64,000 bases of DNA from Malaya genurostris (GCF_030247185.1 NC_080571.1:165947547-166011546), one strand, 5' to 3'. Positions 10,617-21,750 are shown, numbered from the stretch's first letter. Numbers and translations are program-made. The notes: generated by a model from the sequence alone, not told the origin.

Positions 10617-11383
10617 TCCATCATGTAACATTTTTTTAACATGCACACAACAAACACAAACGGTTCATCCGATTTCAAAATTTGTTTTTTCATATTAAAG
10701 AATAATTCTGCCGGTTGAGTGTGGAATATAATTTCATTCAAATGGCTGCTTCGGCTGACCTTGCAGTACGCCATACGGTCGGTCCAGTTTTTTGTACATT
10801 TTCGATTGTATGCAGCTTTATTTCAGCTATGGCTGCATGAAAGTTGTCCTTCAAGGCTTGAATTGTCTCTGGTTTGTCAATATAACACTTATCTTTGACA
10901 GCCCCCCAAATATAATAGTCTAACGGCGTCAAATCACAGCTCCGAGGCAGCCAAACGACATCCGAATTTCGACTGATAATTCGATCTTCGAAGACAGTGC
11001 GCAGAAGATCGATCGTAGCGTTGGCTGTGTGGCACGGAGCGCCGTCTTGTTGGAACCAAATGATGTCCAAGTCTTCCTCTTCAAGTAACGGGAAGAACCA
11101 ATCGCTAATCATGGCGCGGTAGCGCTCGCCATTGACCGTGGCGGCGGCTCCTACCTCATTTTCTAAGAAAAATGACCCAATGATGCCGCCAGACCAAAAT
11201 CCGCATCAAACCGTCACTCTCTGAGGATGCATCGGCTTCTCCATGATAACGTGCGGGTTTTCCGTCCCCCTGACGGCGCCTCTTTTCTTCCCATTTTCAT
11301 GCGTAATTTTCGCACACATTACCATGATTTTCAAAGTAAAACTGCACTATTTTCACGCGTTCCTCAAGCGTATACACAACCAT
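10617..11383 (-). pseudogene. Mariner-type transposase relic with internal deletion
   Basis: On the minus strand a start-like block (MVVYTLEERVKIVQFYFENH) begins at 11383. It breaks off and resumes in the catalytic domain: RVTVCCGFWSGGIIGSFF, NGERYRAMISDWFFPLL, then FQQDGAPCHTANATIDLL (second catalytic aspartate) and LPRSCDLTPLDYYIWG (third catalytic aspartate). I count 36 residues between these two. The C-terminus shifts frame near 10790 and continues as SHLNEIIFHTQPAEL. The DNA-binding domain and first catalytic aspartate are missing. This differs clearly from the DD37E transposase at 3542, so at least two mariner lineages are present. No terminal repeats were found. Confidence 0.75.
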
Positions 11384-11494
11384 TTTCGTTCAACGCAAGG
11401 ACAAAACTAAGTTTCTGTCAAATCAGAAGTAACATTAAGGTTACCAATGTTGAAATAACTGCTAGTTAAAAAAAGGGAGATGGCGGACTCTGTA

Positions 11495-11740
11495 TATCGA
11501 GCAGCTTTGCTGAAGACACCATTGTGGTATCTGCAACGTTTTTAGTGTTTCAAATATTTTTAAAGAGCAATTTAGGGTGTTTCTCAGAAAATCAGATTTT
11601 TTGCTCCAGCATCTTTATTTTTCACTTTTCGTATTAGGTATCTTCGAACATTTTTTAGAGTTTGTTAATACCAATTTTTGGTTGGTTGGCCCATTCAGGT
11701 AGCGTTTTCTGAACCAAAGTTGTGAGCAAAACTATTTCAA
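11495..11740. repeat. Dispersed repeat family E, short copy
   Basis: Shares GTATATCGAGCAGCTTTGCT and later segments (TTAGGGTGTT, TTTTCGTATTAGGT) with 18025-18440. This copy lacks both small insertions present there and therefore provides the empty target sites for them (ATTTTTAAAGAGC near 11550; CATCTTTATTTTTC near 11610). Confidence 0.75.
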
Positions 11741-12339
11741 AAACAGGTTATTTTTGAACTGCTATACCTAACATTGAGCCAAATGAAAAAAAATCCGTTT
11801 CTTGCATTTGACCGAAAATACTTTCGAGCATGTGTATAAAAAAGGCGAAGGAAATATTTTTTTTTTCATTTTTGAATTGTGTTCAAACATTGGGTTTGAA
11901 AAATACTCTATCATGTAAGGCATTTATTAGCTATATGTATGTGGAAAAAGGTATTTTTTCTTCTAAAGTGTTAAAACTAATTCAGGTGCATATTCGGGAA
12001 GATGAAGTTCACTCACGTTGGTTGTTACTCTATTTGATAATGCTATTACAGAGATTATCTGAATTTAAAAGCAAACGTTTGAATACCTCCTCATGATTCA
12101 CTAAACGATTGGATTTCCCTATGCTTGTGTATTGATTAATTTCGACTTTCTTGCGCTTCCTCACCGAACGTCGAGATCATGAGTCATCTCGATTTTTTTT
12201 AAATCAACTCTCTGGGACTTTGAATTTTAAGATTTCCGATATCGAACGTCGATTTCCGAATTCGGTGATTTTTTATTTCAAAAAAAAAATTTTTAGATCA
12301 CACTAACGTTTCAGCCAATTTTAAGATATTTGGAATTGA
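11741..12339. other. AT-rich, nothing recognised
   Basis: Only short open frames without known motifs, and homopolymer runs. No RNA gene or terminal repeat seen. Confidence 0.5.
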
Positions 12340-12344
12340 AAAAG

Positions 12345-13545
12345 GCGGGTGGGTAATGTCAGAGACATAACTGGATGTCGTGAATACGAAAAAAAATATC
12401 ATGTTACTGGTTAGTTCCGAATATCAATAAGTTGATCAATTGTATGAATTATACAAGCATTCGTGTTTTTCACATTTTTCGCAAAAACAAAGAAGGCTTC
12501 ACTTGATCTCGATTACTGTGAATTTCACACAGCGAAAAGTGCACAAATCTAATCAAACAGTTTTAGATTTGCACTAAACTGATGATTTTTGCATTCGATT
12601 TGCGAAGAAGAAATCCTAATAGTTCTTTAGAAAACATTAAGAGCCATTAGAACGGCTGATTTCGTGTGATGCTACCAACCGTTGTCCTCATTTCGTTGTT
12701 TTTTCACCAATTCAAACGATTAGCAGCTGTGACGTAATCGCTCTTTTTGGAAGTGAAACTAGCTTTGCAAACGACACACAATACATCTGCTCGCAGTGGC
12801 GATAGAATCCAAACTAATCTAATTTTTGTTGAGGTTTCTTTTTACATGATTTCGTTTGTAGCTTTTTCACTAATGGGCGGTCCTAACGGCTATAAAAATA
12901 GCAGCATATAGAATTTTAATTTCGACTATTCCATTTCGCATTTGCATTTCATTGAAAGAAACTATCAGGATGCTGTACGGGATTCATTCCTGCCTTTCAG
13001 AAGGATCAAATTGTGGAACTCACTACGATATTAAGCACTGTTCGGAACATTTTTCTCGAACGATATGTTGTACAGCAGCAGATATTTTGTTCTCTTCCTC
13101 AGAACGCGTTCTGATTGGCTGGTGTTGACATGGGTCAAATGAGACAGGTTTTTCAATAGTGTACTATTGAAATATTTCAATGCTGTTGCTATACACGTTT
13201 AAGTTGAAAAATTTCGATTCTATTGGTAGTTAGATTATATAAATCCTTTCACAGATCACTGTGTTATGAGCTTTAAAAATACGATGAAGGTAAACGTGCC
13301 TTGATACTCATTCAAATCAAACATTTCAGAAAAGTTTAATTTTGAATTATTTGAGATTATGTCACACAACTAAAAATTTTATCATAAAATTGTGATTATA
13401 TTTCCGATGGAATGTAGTAAAAATTATGTTGATTCGTTAGATACAATAAGAGATATTCACGATCAAAAACTTATCACTCTCTCAGAGAGTATATTTTGAA
13501 AAGGCGCCCCATAGTAATGTAAGTCGCATTCACGACAAAAAATTG
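12345..13545 (+). repeat. Family-B promoter-rich module, free-standing copy
   Basis: The module begins at GGCGGGTGGGTAATGTCAG and ends near GTCGCATTCACGACAAAAAA. It is about 1.2 kb and recurs, in rearranged pieces and both orientations, at 47625-48861, 52982-53780 and 54530-55370. Visible signals are a CRE-like TGACGTAA near 12731, a TATAAAAATAG box near 12890, an ATTTGCAT octamer near 12943, an inverted CCAAT box (GATTGGCTGG) near 13113 and a second TATA-like TATATAAATCC near 13238. Such a motif set is typical of histone promoters, but I see no coding sequence here. Function is unknown. Confidence 0.7.
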
Positions 13546-13562
13546 TGTGGTGATTTTTCAAA

Positions 13563-14405
13563 ATGGAAAATTATCACACTTTCACCATTATCTTTACGTT
13601 ACGTCTTACGACTCGTCAGTGCATAGCAATAATAGAAATACTCTGTATTGAACCAAATTTCATGAGATTCTTTGAACGTCTATATAATTTTGTTCATCAA
13701 TACATTGTTTCTGGTAATGATTCCAACATTTTGGATCGGGAAAATGTACATGTCATCGCTTTAATTTTTTAATCATATAAAAACATGTGAAAAATATATA
13801 TTCAGAAATTCATCGATTTTTAAGGTTTTCTTCTGATAGTGCAGGAATGGTAGTTGGGCGTAAATTGTAGCTGGTATTACTAGCAATCGAATGATGTGGA
13901 AAAATATATACGTCATTGATTTGAATTTCGATATATTTACGAACATTGTAAAACGTCTTACCTTTTCTGAGGTCATCCATCTATAGTTTTCATTATAACT
14001 TTGAATAGACAACCTTATTTTTGGGGTGCATTTCAGTGCATTCTATTTCTGGAAGTAGTACCTTTCCAATGGTGAACAAATTTCGAAAATTGGATGACTA
14101 ACAACAAAGTTATGACTCGGTGCAGTTGAAGTGTTCAATATTTTCTATGCGACGTTTATGCCAAAGGAAAGAACATAGGAAAGCAGATAGGGCATATTGG
14201 GCGCGTGAAAGAAACCTGGAACGGGAAAAATCATATTTTCATTGGTTTTCCCTTACCAATCGTTTCCTACAAAGTTTTTGAATCAATCTACGAACTGAAA
14301 GGGTGTAGAATTTATAGAGATTCGTTTAAAAAACTGCTGAGCTATGACAGCTCGAAGTTACCGTTCCAACTTTTTTTGAGGCTTGGTATTTGGAGTGTTA
14401 AACAT
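13563..14405 (-). repeat. Family-A repeat, copy 2 (inverted)
   Basis: The reverse complement aligns with 2239-2320 and 5546-6300 and with 16643-17300. It is uninterrupted where copy 1 carries the mariner insertion, showing the single TA target near 14330. No coding content. Confidence 0.8.
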
Positions 14406-14837
14406 TAGCCTTCTCTAATAATTATTTCCAAAACTTTTTCGATACATGTAATGGTCAAGTCTCAAGACTTGTCGGTAAAACTTACACTCACACAAATCCA
14501 AATTGTAACTTGAACAAAACTAAAATCCGAAAAATAAATCGGACATTCAGTATCCATATCCGAAACTGGATGCATCTTCAAAGAACAAACAGAACTTGCC
14601 ACATGGCAGACAGTGACAGGGTTCACCGCTCGATAGGCTAAGTCCCAGTTGAAAAGGGGCTTAGCTCAGAAAATAGTGAACACGGGAAAATATATGTAAA
14701 AGTAAATAAAAACTTTAAGTCCCAGTTAAGGGACTTAGAAGAAAGTGAAAAAGTGAGTCATCTAGTGGTGGTGATGTTCGGAAATTCCATAGCAAATGCA
14801 AAAGTGGCGTGAAATACAAAGCAATAAAGATTACATG
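14406..14837. other. No recognised feature
   Basis: Contains two similar phrases (AAGTCCCAGTT at about 14640 and 14720) but no coding frame or known repeat boundary. Confidence 0.45.
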
Positions 14838-15452
14838 TGACTACTAGCCAAGCCAACAGTTCAGACGGAAGATTTGCTAGACAGTACTACAGCCAGTTAT
14901 AATAATACAACTTTAGAATACAAGAAAGTGTTTAAAGCTCTCAAAACGAGAAAAACGTTTAATGACTACTAGCCAAGCCAACAGTAAGTATGGACGGAAG
15001 ATTTGCTAGAAAGTGCTAGAACCAGTTATATTGATACAACTTTAGAATCCAAGAAAGTGTTTAAAGTACTCAAAACGAGAAAAACGTTTAGTGAGTTCTA
15101 GCTAAGCCAACAGTATTACTAAAAGATTTGCTGGAAAGTGCTACAGCCAATTATAATGATACATGATACTTTTGAATCCAAGAAAGTGTTTTAAAGCTGT
15201 CAAAACGAGAAAAACTTTTAGTGACTACTAGCCAAGCCAACGGTATGGACGGTAGGGATGGTACTCGGAAGGCAAAGTATCGATACCTAGTGTATCGGGA
15301 TACCGAAATTTTGGGTATCGATACAAGATTTCAAAAAGAAATAAAGTATCGATACCTGTAAGTATCAATTGATACTTTCGCCGCAATCATTTCGAAATAA
15401 AATTAATTTGTCGAATGTGGTGTTTTTATGTGATGTTCAGAAAGACAGTTTA
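14838..15452 (+). repeat. Left arm of a ~615-bp direct repeat with tandem ~127-bp units
   Basis: Four tandem units start at 14838, 14963, 15092 and 15222, each opening GTGACTACTAGCCAAGCC or a variant. The last runs into a block with three TATCGATA motifs (15278, 15316, 15347). The entire arm recurs at 16032-16643. The TATCGATA block opens TAGGGATGGTACTC, which resembles the end of a hAT-type element; this is only a resemblance. Confidence 0.85.
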
Positions 15453-16031
15453 GGTAAGCTTTACCGATTAGTAATAATGATAGACAGAATTAGAGATAAC
15501 GACAGGCAGCTAACGTTACGGAACTAAGTGTATTTTTCATTATTGCGTTCTACACATACTAGGTTAGGTATTACAGTTTTCTGTCATTTCCCGTACAGTT
15601 AAATTGTGTTCCTATAAAAATGTAGGCAACCTATATATACTGAATCACCAGTGGCCTCAAGTGGGTTCTTCTTCAGAAAGTAAACTAGTCAGTCAACGGT
15701 CTAGAATGTAGAGTCAGCCAACTCAGTACTACAGCTAGATAAAATGTAAACGTTAGTCAAGATAGACAATTCCTAGTAATTGTTATCATTTCAGTTTTAA
15801 TAATTCTATCATTTCAGTTTTAATATTCTGTTTTATCATTTCAGTTTTAATATTCTGTTCGGATAAATCATTTGAGTTAAGTACAAATATTTCTGTGTTC
15901 ATGCTGCACCGCGAATCAGGTTTCTCTCGTACACATAATTCCGACAAACCTCAAACATTAATGTGCGCAAGCATTTTGGTCCTTCGAACCGGATCGTTGG
16001 AATAAGTAACGGAAACGAGAAAAACGTTTAA
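15453..16031. other. Spacer between direct-repeat arms, LTR-like in part
   Basis: Holds a TATA-like CCTATATATACTGAATCACC near 15630, and three copies of TATCATTTCAGTTTTAAT near 15784-15855. Its right end reads TTTTGGTCCTTCGAACCGGA, wording I associate with BEL/Pao elements just after the 5' LTR. A fragment of a BEL/Pao LTR plus adjoining leader is possible but unproven. No coding frame. Confidence 0.3.
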
Positions 16032-16643
16032 TGACTACTAGCCAAGCTAACATTATGGACGGAAGATTTGCTAGAAAGTGCTACAGCCAGTTATAATGAT
16101 ACAACTTTAGAATCCAAGAAAATGCGTTAAAGCTCTCAAAACGAGAAAAACGTTTAGTGACTACTAGCCAAGCCAACAGTATGGACGGAAGATTTACTAG
16201 AAAGTGCTACTGCCAGTTATATTGATACAACTTTAGAATCCAAGAAAGTGTTCAAAGTTCTCAAAATGAGAAAAATGTTTAGTGAGTACCAGCTAAGCCA
16301 ACAGTATTACTAAAATATTTGCTAGAAAGTGCTACAGCCAATTATAATGATACATGATACTTTAGAATCCAAGAAAGTGTTTTAAAGCTCTCAAAACGAG
16401 AAAAACTTTTAGTGAGTACTAGCCAAGCCTACGGTATTGACGGTAGGGATGGTACTCGGAAGGCAAAGTATCGATACCTAGTGTATCGGGATACCGAAAT
16501 TTTGGGTATCGATACAAGGTATCAAAAGGAAATAAAGTATCGATACCTATAAGTATCAATTGATACTTTCGCTGCAATCATTTCGAAATAAAATTAATTT
16601 GTCGAATGTGGTGTTTTCTATGTGATGTTCACAAAGACAGTTT
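16032..16643 (+). repeat. Right arm of the ~615-bp direct repeat
   Basis: Units start at 16032, 16158, 16283 and 16413. The TATCGATA-rich block follows and the arm ends at the same phrase (AAAGACAGTTTA) as the left arm. Family A begins immediately afterwards. Confidence 0.85.
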
Positions 16644-17810
16644 AACACTCCTAATACCAAGCCTAAAAAAGTTACGCGGAGCACCAAGCCTCAAAAATAG
16701 TGGGAACGGTAACTTTGAGCTATCACAGCTCAGTTGTTACTTGACCAATTTCGATAAATTTTGCACCCTCGAATTTTGTGAAGTTTGTAGATTATTTTAA
16801 GTATATAATTAATGACGATCGTTTAGGAAAATCTAATGAAAATTTGATTTTTCCCGTTCTAAGTTTTTTTTTCAAGCTCAAAATGTATCCTATCTGCATT
16901 CATGCGGCACCTGCATCGCGAATCGGATGTTGAGAACTTCAACTTTATCGAGTCATAACTTTGTTGTTAGTCAACCGTTCTTCAAAATTTGTTCATCATT
17001 GGAAAGGCAGAAATAAAATGCACTGAGAAAAAACGAAAATAGGGTTGTCTATCCAAAGTTATAATGAAAACTGTAGATAGATGACCTAAGAAAAGGTAGA
17101 CTTTTGACAATGAACGTAAATATCTCGAAATTCAAAGCGATGACCTATATATTTATACACATCATTCGATTGCTAGTGATACCAGTTACAATTTTCGCTC
17201 AACTACCATTCCTGCACAATCAAAAGAAAACATTAAAAAATCGATAAATTTATGAATATATATGAATTTTTCATTTTTTTTCACATGTTTGTATATAACT
17301 CAAAAATTAAAGCGATGACATATAATTTTTTATTGTTTTAGTTGGAAATTTTTTATTAACAAAATTTACAAAAAAAAACTGAAACTTGGATTTCACTGAA
17401 AATTTTAAAAATTTTGGTAAATAACCTAAAACTCTAAACCTAAACTAAGTAACCTGAAACTCTAAACCCTAAAAACACGTTTTTGTTCGGCACGGCAGAA
17501 AAGACATTGCACTCCGTTGCAAAACAAAAAGCGTTATGTAAGTAGCAGAATCTTTACGTCTGCTTAGCGGTTCAAATTGAACTGCCGAGTTTAGCACTAA
17601 GCAGTACAATTTGAACTGCTCTGCACTGGTGAGTCAAAGACGAAACGTAAACATAATAAACTATAAAAATAGTTATATGTTAGTATTGGACAAAAGATCT
17701 AAGCAATTTTTATGCACAACCCAAACGAAATTGATAACTACTAAAATTCTGATTTTGTTTTAGGTTTGCCGTAGATCTCAAAAAATAGGTAAATTTCCGA
17801 GGTAAATTGC
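16643..17810 (+). repeat. Family-A repeat, copy 3
   Basis: Collinear with copy 1 from AACACTCCTAATACC through the region near 17480, then again at about 17655-17800. It has no mariner, RTE or CR1/L2 insertion. A segment of about 165 bp (17482-17645), containing the phrase TTCAAATTGAACTGC and its partial echo, replaces the position of the CR1/L2 element in copy 1. It may be an unrelated short insertion; I do not recognise it. Confidence 0.75.
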
Positions 17811-18102
17811 ATTGCACAGTGGTCCGGATCCACAATTTAGAGGGACAAAAACATTTGTGGCTTAACCTTATACTTTAGAGCTATGATATCTTCAAAACAA
17901 ATGATCAGTGAAGATAAGCCATATGTCGATGTACATGGTATTAGGGTGACTCTTATTATTAAGGTGCTCCAAAACTTATTTTCCGGATATGTTGAGATAG
18001 AGGACTGCATTCTTCGGCAAAATTGTAGATAAACGTATATCGAGCAGCTTTGCTGAGGACACCATAGCAGTATCTGCAATGGTTTCAGTGTTACAGCTAT
18101 TT

Positions 18103-18182
18103 TTAACACGTTGACTGCCAACTACGAGATAACTCGAATATTCCGTATATTCTGAGAATGGTCGTGGCAGTCAACGTGTTAA
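18103..18182. mobile_element. Tiny TTAA-flanked MITE (piggyBac type)
   Basis: Perfect inverted ends (TTAACACGTTGACTGCCA at 18103-18120 and its reverse complement at 18165-18182) enclose 44 bp. The TTAA at each outer edge is single in the related family-E copy near 11552 (ATATTTTTAAAGAGC), so it is a target duplication. TTAA targeting and ends beginning CAC fit non-autonomous piggyBac-superfamily elements. No coding capacity. Confidence 0.8.
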
Positions 18183-18225
18183 AGAGCAACATAGGGTGTT
18201 CCTCAAAAAATCAGAATGCTCTAGC

Positions 18226-18416
18226 ATTTATATTTATATATGAAACCGATGCACTGAAGAAGGATGTAAATAACATTCCGAAATACGTATCTGTATTATA
18301 ACGTTTGATACACTTTCGTGAAAATAGTGACTGTGAAAATAGTGACTTTGTGAGAGTGTAATGACGTGACATAGTGGAATTAAACGGTACAACAACAGTA
18401 CTATTAGTGATTTATA
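18226..18416. mobile_element. Short insert (~177 bp) with 7-bp flanking repeat
   Basis: ATTTATA occurs at 18226-18232 and 18410-18416. The family-E copy near 11610 lacks the intervening 177 bp. The insert begins near ATGAAACCGATGCACTGAAG and contains two GTGAAAATAGTGACT phrases. It could be a SINE or the 3' end of a retroelement. No pol III boxes were identified with confidence. Confidence 0.5.
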
Positions 18417-18429
18417 TTTTTCTCTTTTC

Positions 18430-18560
18430 GTATTAGGTGCTGTCCATAAAAGACGTCAAGCCGCAAGGGGGAGTGGGGGGGGGGGGGCTGGTTTAACAAA
18501 ACGTGACCTTTTGTGACAGGGGGAAGGAGGGAGGGTTGTTGGAATGTGACGTCCAATATT
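18430..18560. repeat. G-rich repeat fragment
   Basis: Contains GTGCTGTCCATAAAAGACGT, a run of 13 G near 18475, and AACGTGACCTTTTGTGAC followed by AATGTGACGTCC. The layout looks like a dispersed mosquito repeat, from memory only. No coding frame. Confidence 0.4.
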
Positions 18561-19293
18561 TTCAATGAGCGCATTTTTTAAATACCTATTTATATTACTT
18601 GTTTGCCCTATTTCCTGAAAAAATCTCCACAATAAACGTTTACGTTCTACAGGAACACGTGGATTTGTTGATGTAAAAGCTTCTTCTTGTAAATTCGGAA
18701 ATAAATGTTGCAGGGAATCATTTCTGTTGTGATCAGCAAAAGAGCACGGAGGGGCGAGTAAATTAGCGAAATTAATAAATTGTGCCTTATATGAGTAAAA
18801 AAAGTCTTCACACGGTTTAACTTAAGTTATGCACAGACAATTTTAGTCAATGTATATGAGTTTGGGTGCACCAATCGCTTAGAATTATGGATTTTTTAAC
18901 TTTCGGAAATCTAATGATAGGTAGTAAGCAGATGTGGATAATAACCACACAAAGAATAAAAGAATTTCAAAAAGTTTGTTTGGTCGGTCGCTTCGAAATT
19001 TCAAACTTTGCAAACCAATTATTAAAACCAAACATCTCAATATAAAATATCGAAAAAAAATATAAAATATCAAATATCATTGGAAAGTCTGCATGAGAAA
19101 ATAGCAACAAAATATAAAATTCTGCCATTGTAACATCAAAGCAAGAGCAAAACATTTATAGAAGACGAATTTTTCAGTAATTTGATTTTCTAGCATTGAG
19201 AATAGTATATCATAGGAATTTCTCTTATCTGATGCTGATGCAGTTTATTCAATTGTATTCCATTTGAAAAAGGTATCACTGGACCAATTGTAC
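18561..19293. other. AT-rich, nothing recognised
   Basis: No family motif in any frame; no terminal repeats. Confidence 0.5.
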
Positions 19294-19746
19294 TTAAGGG
19301 CTGAGGCCAGTAGGTCACGTAAAACCACGTGGCCCGCTGTGCGTATTACTATTCTCTCTATGCTCTTTCGCAAATGTGTAAAATGACTCTCGATGTGGCC
19401 GGGTGGCCAAGAAAGTTTAGATATTTTCGGTTACAAGTTTGACTACATCACATAAAAACCAAGAATGCTGCCGCTTGTTTGGCAGCCTTGCTGAGCCGAT
19501 TTTATTTCTCTCTTATGTTTCGCTACGTTACCAGGATACAAGAGCAGAAAAAAATGGTGCCGCCATAGAAATGGACTTACCTTTACAAAAAATAACATTC
19601 ACTTACCGATTTATTAATTTTAGTTGTTTGACGTAAACCGCCATAACTAAGTTCAATTTTTGCAATGACTGAGCGGAAACATATATTGGAGAAGCCAAAT
19701 GAATGAAAAACTAACAGAAAAGATGAATTTTTGGTAAAAGATACGC

Positions 19747-19815
19747 TCAGAGACAGGACTCGAACCTGCGTTCTTATGCATTCCGTGCATACGCGCTACC
19801 GTTTCGCCACTCTGA
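19747..19815 (-). tRNA. tRNA-like sequence, loop reads GGA (possibly pseudo)
   Basis: The minus-strand 69 nt fold as a class-I cloverleaf. The acceptor stem pairs 6 of 7 (TCAGAGT with TCTCTGA). The D region holds an A-box TGGCGAAACGG. The anticodon stem TATGC/GCATA encloses a 7-nt loop ACGGAAT, the variable loop is 5 nt, and the T arm contains a perfect B-box GGTTCGAGTCC. The loop would give GGA (serine), but serine tRNAs have a long variable arm and position 33 here is C instead of T. So a functional tRNA is doubtful; a tRNA-derived repeat head is more likely. A TTTT run follows the 3' end. Confidence 0.55.
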
Positions 19816-20243
19816 ATCTTGTTTTAGTCACTCTAAAACGCCCGTCAGACACAATAGCGCTTACATCGAACATGGTCTACATCCTGGCCGTCACCCGACC
19901 GATACCTTATATCCAAACATCTTCTCTGTCCATCAAACACTAGTCTTCTCGCATTGAGTAGGAGAGTGTATATATAATCGCTTGTACCTTCTTTAATGGT
20001 GCCAGTCGCTGGTGGCACATTGTCAGCGACAGACCCCTATGAAGGTAGTATTGATTGTCTGCTCTTTCCTACCAGAAGCAGATTGTTACGGAAAATCAAA
20101 CCGCAATTGTTTTTAACGATTTATTAATTTTAGTTGTTTGACGTAAAGCCGCCATAACTAAGTTCAATTTTTGCAATGACTGAGCGGAAACATATATGAA
20201 TGAAAAACTAACAGAAAAGATGAATTTTTGGTAAAAGATACGC

Positions 20244-20282
20244 TCAGAGACAGGACTCGAACCTGCGTTCATATGCATTCCG
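20244..20282 (-). pseudogene. Partial tRNA-like sequence (3' half)
   Basis: The same 3' half as the copy at 19747-19815 (T arm and half of the anticodon arm), cut at 20282 where the sequence turns into the inverted partner unit (TTTCTCCAATATATG). Confidence 0.6.
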
Positions 20283-20898
20283 GTTTCTCCAATATATGTT
20301 TCCGCTCAGTCATTGCAAAAATTGAACTTAGTTATGGCGACTTTACGTCAAACAACTAAAATTAATAAATCGTTAAAAACAATTGCGGTTTAATTTTCCG
20401 TAACAATCTGCTTCTGGTAGGAAAGGGCAGACAATCAATACTACATTCATAGGGGTCTGTCGCTGACAATTTCATTCATTTGGCTTCTCCAATATATGTT
20501 TCCGCTCAGTCATTGCAAAAATTGAACTTAGTTATGGCGGCTTTACGTCAAACAACTAAAATTTATAAATCGTTAAAAACAATTGCGGTTTGATTTTCCG
20601 TAACAATCTGCTTCTGGTAGGAAAGTGCAGACAATCAATACTACCTTCATAGGAGTCTATCGCTGACAATGTCCAGCCAGCGACTGGCACCATTAAAGAA
20701 GGTGACAAGCGATTATAAATACACTCACCTACTCAATGCTTGATCGGAGAAATAGGTATAAAGCGAGAAAACTAGTGTTTGATGGACTCTTCTCTGTTTG
20801 GATATAAGGTATCGGTCGGGTGACGGCCAGGATGTAGACCATGTTCGATGTACGCACTATTGTGTCTGACTGGCGTTTTAGAGTGACTAAAACAAGAT

Positions 20899-20967
20899 TC
20901 AGAGTGGCGAAATGGTAGTGCGTATGCACTGAATGCATAAGAACGCAGATTCGAGTCCTGTCTCTGA
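20899..20967 (+). tRNA. tRNA-like sequence, loop reads TGA (possibly pseudo)
   Basis: Plus-strand copy of the same 69-nt cloverleaf, inverted relative to 19747-19815. The anticodon stem TATGC/GCATA encloses ACTGAAT, so the anticodon would be TGA. The B-box reads AGATTCGAGTCC, with one change from consensus. The short variable loop again argues against a genuine serine tRNA. Confidence 0.5.
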
Positions 20968-21750
20968 GCGTATCTTTTACCAAAAATTCATCTTTTCTGT
21001 TAGTTTTTCATTCATTTGGCTTCTCCATATATGTTTCCGCTCAGTCATTGCAAAAATTGAACATTCACTTAATTTTTGAGTCATGCTCAAAAAAGGCGAT
21101 CCATGTTTTTTCAATGAACAAGTTGTTTTCAGCTATGCAATTGTTCCTTCAGAAAAAAGACTCTCCCGGCCAATAAATTCAATGAATCATTCTGAAATTT
21201 TCACAGAATAATCTAAACTAATTTTCTAAGAAATTGTCAGTTGGGTTTTTGATATTCGTCACCGTTTCTGAGAAAATCAGATTTGAAGCGTGAAAATAGC
21301 CCTCTAAATAACCCTAAAACATACTGGCCACAGCCCTTAATAAAATTGGTATGCCTCATCAATAACGAAATAAGATATAATAACATATCTTGATGCTGAA
21401 TATATACTGTCTAATCTATCAAGAAGATTCCTTCGATGGAATATCAAGAAAATATGAAGTATTGCTATGAGAGCACAGGGACATCAAGACAAGATATGTT
21501 GGTAAAATTTGTAATTCTTTTGATTTTTGTTTACTATTCACATCTACCCTGGAGTAGTGCAGGTTTCACTATGGCAATTCAAACGCGCCTGCTGTGTGCT
21601 CAAACCTTGTGCTCCTGTTACTTCCATAAATTAAATTCATGTCAAAAAGCGTTTTTTGAGTTAAATCAAAATAGTGCATTATCGTAAACATCATCATCAG
21701 CATCAACCCTCTTGAAGTAACACAAAATCTTTTGTCACTCTAATCACTAT

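Larger units (their letters stand above)
17816..18440. repeat. Family-E repeat, long copy with two small insertions
   Basis: Starts CACAGTGGTCCGGATCC, a terminus resembling the Transib-like ends at 41586 and 57381, and shares its middle with 11495-11740. It is interrupted by a TTAA MITE (18103-18182) and a 177-bp insert (18233-18409). The matching right terminus (CCACTGTG) was not found, so the copy is truncated or the terminus resemblance is accidental. Confidence 0.55.
19294..21340. mobile_element. ~2-kb TTAA-flanked non-autonomous element carrying tRNA-like units
   Basis: TTAA at 19294-19297 and at 21337-21340 encloses inverted ends GGGCTGAGGCCAGTA (19298-19312) and its complement with one mismatch (21322-21336). 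This fits a TTAA-specific (piggyBac-type) non-autonomous element. Inside are at least four partial copies of one unit, two in each orientation. They share TCTCCAATATATGTTTCCGC, a block with ACAATCTGCTTCTGGTAGG, and a tRNA-like gene. There is no transposase frame. The internal unit may have been an independent insertion later multiplied. Confidence 0.6.

Noticed and set aside
14838..16643. A miniature LTR element (arms as LTRs)
   Set aside because: Arms lack TG...CA-type ends, no primer-binding site or polypurine tract adjoins them, and they contain tandem units.
17816..17835. A complete second Transib-like element starting at CACAGTGGTCC
   Set aside because: No matching inverted right end or 5-bp duplication could be found.
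19747..20967. Functional serine tRNA genes
   Set aside because: Short variable loops and C at position 33 in the anticodon loop do not suit serine tRNA; the sequences sit inside repeats.
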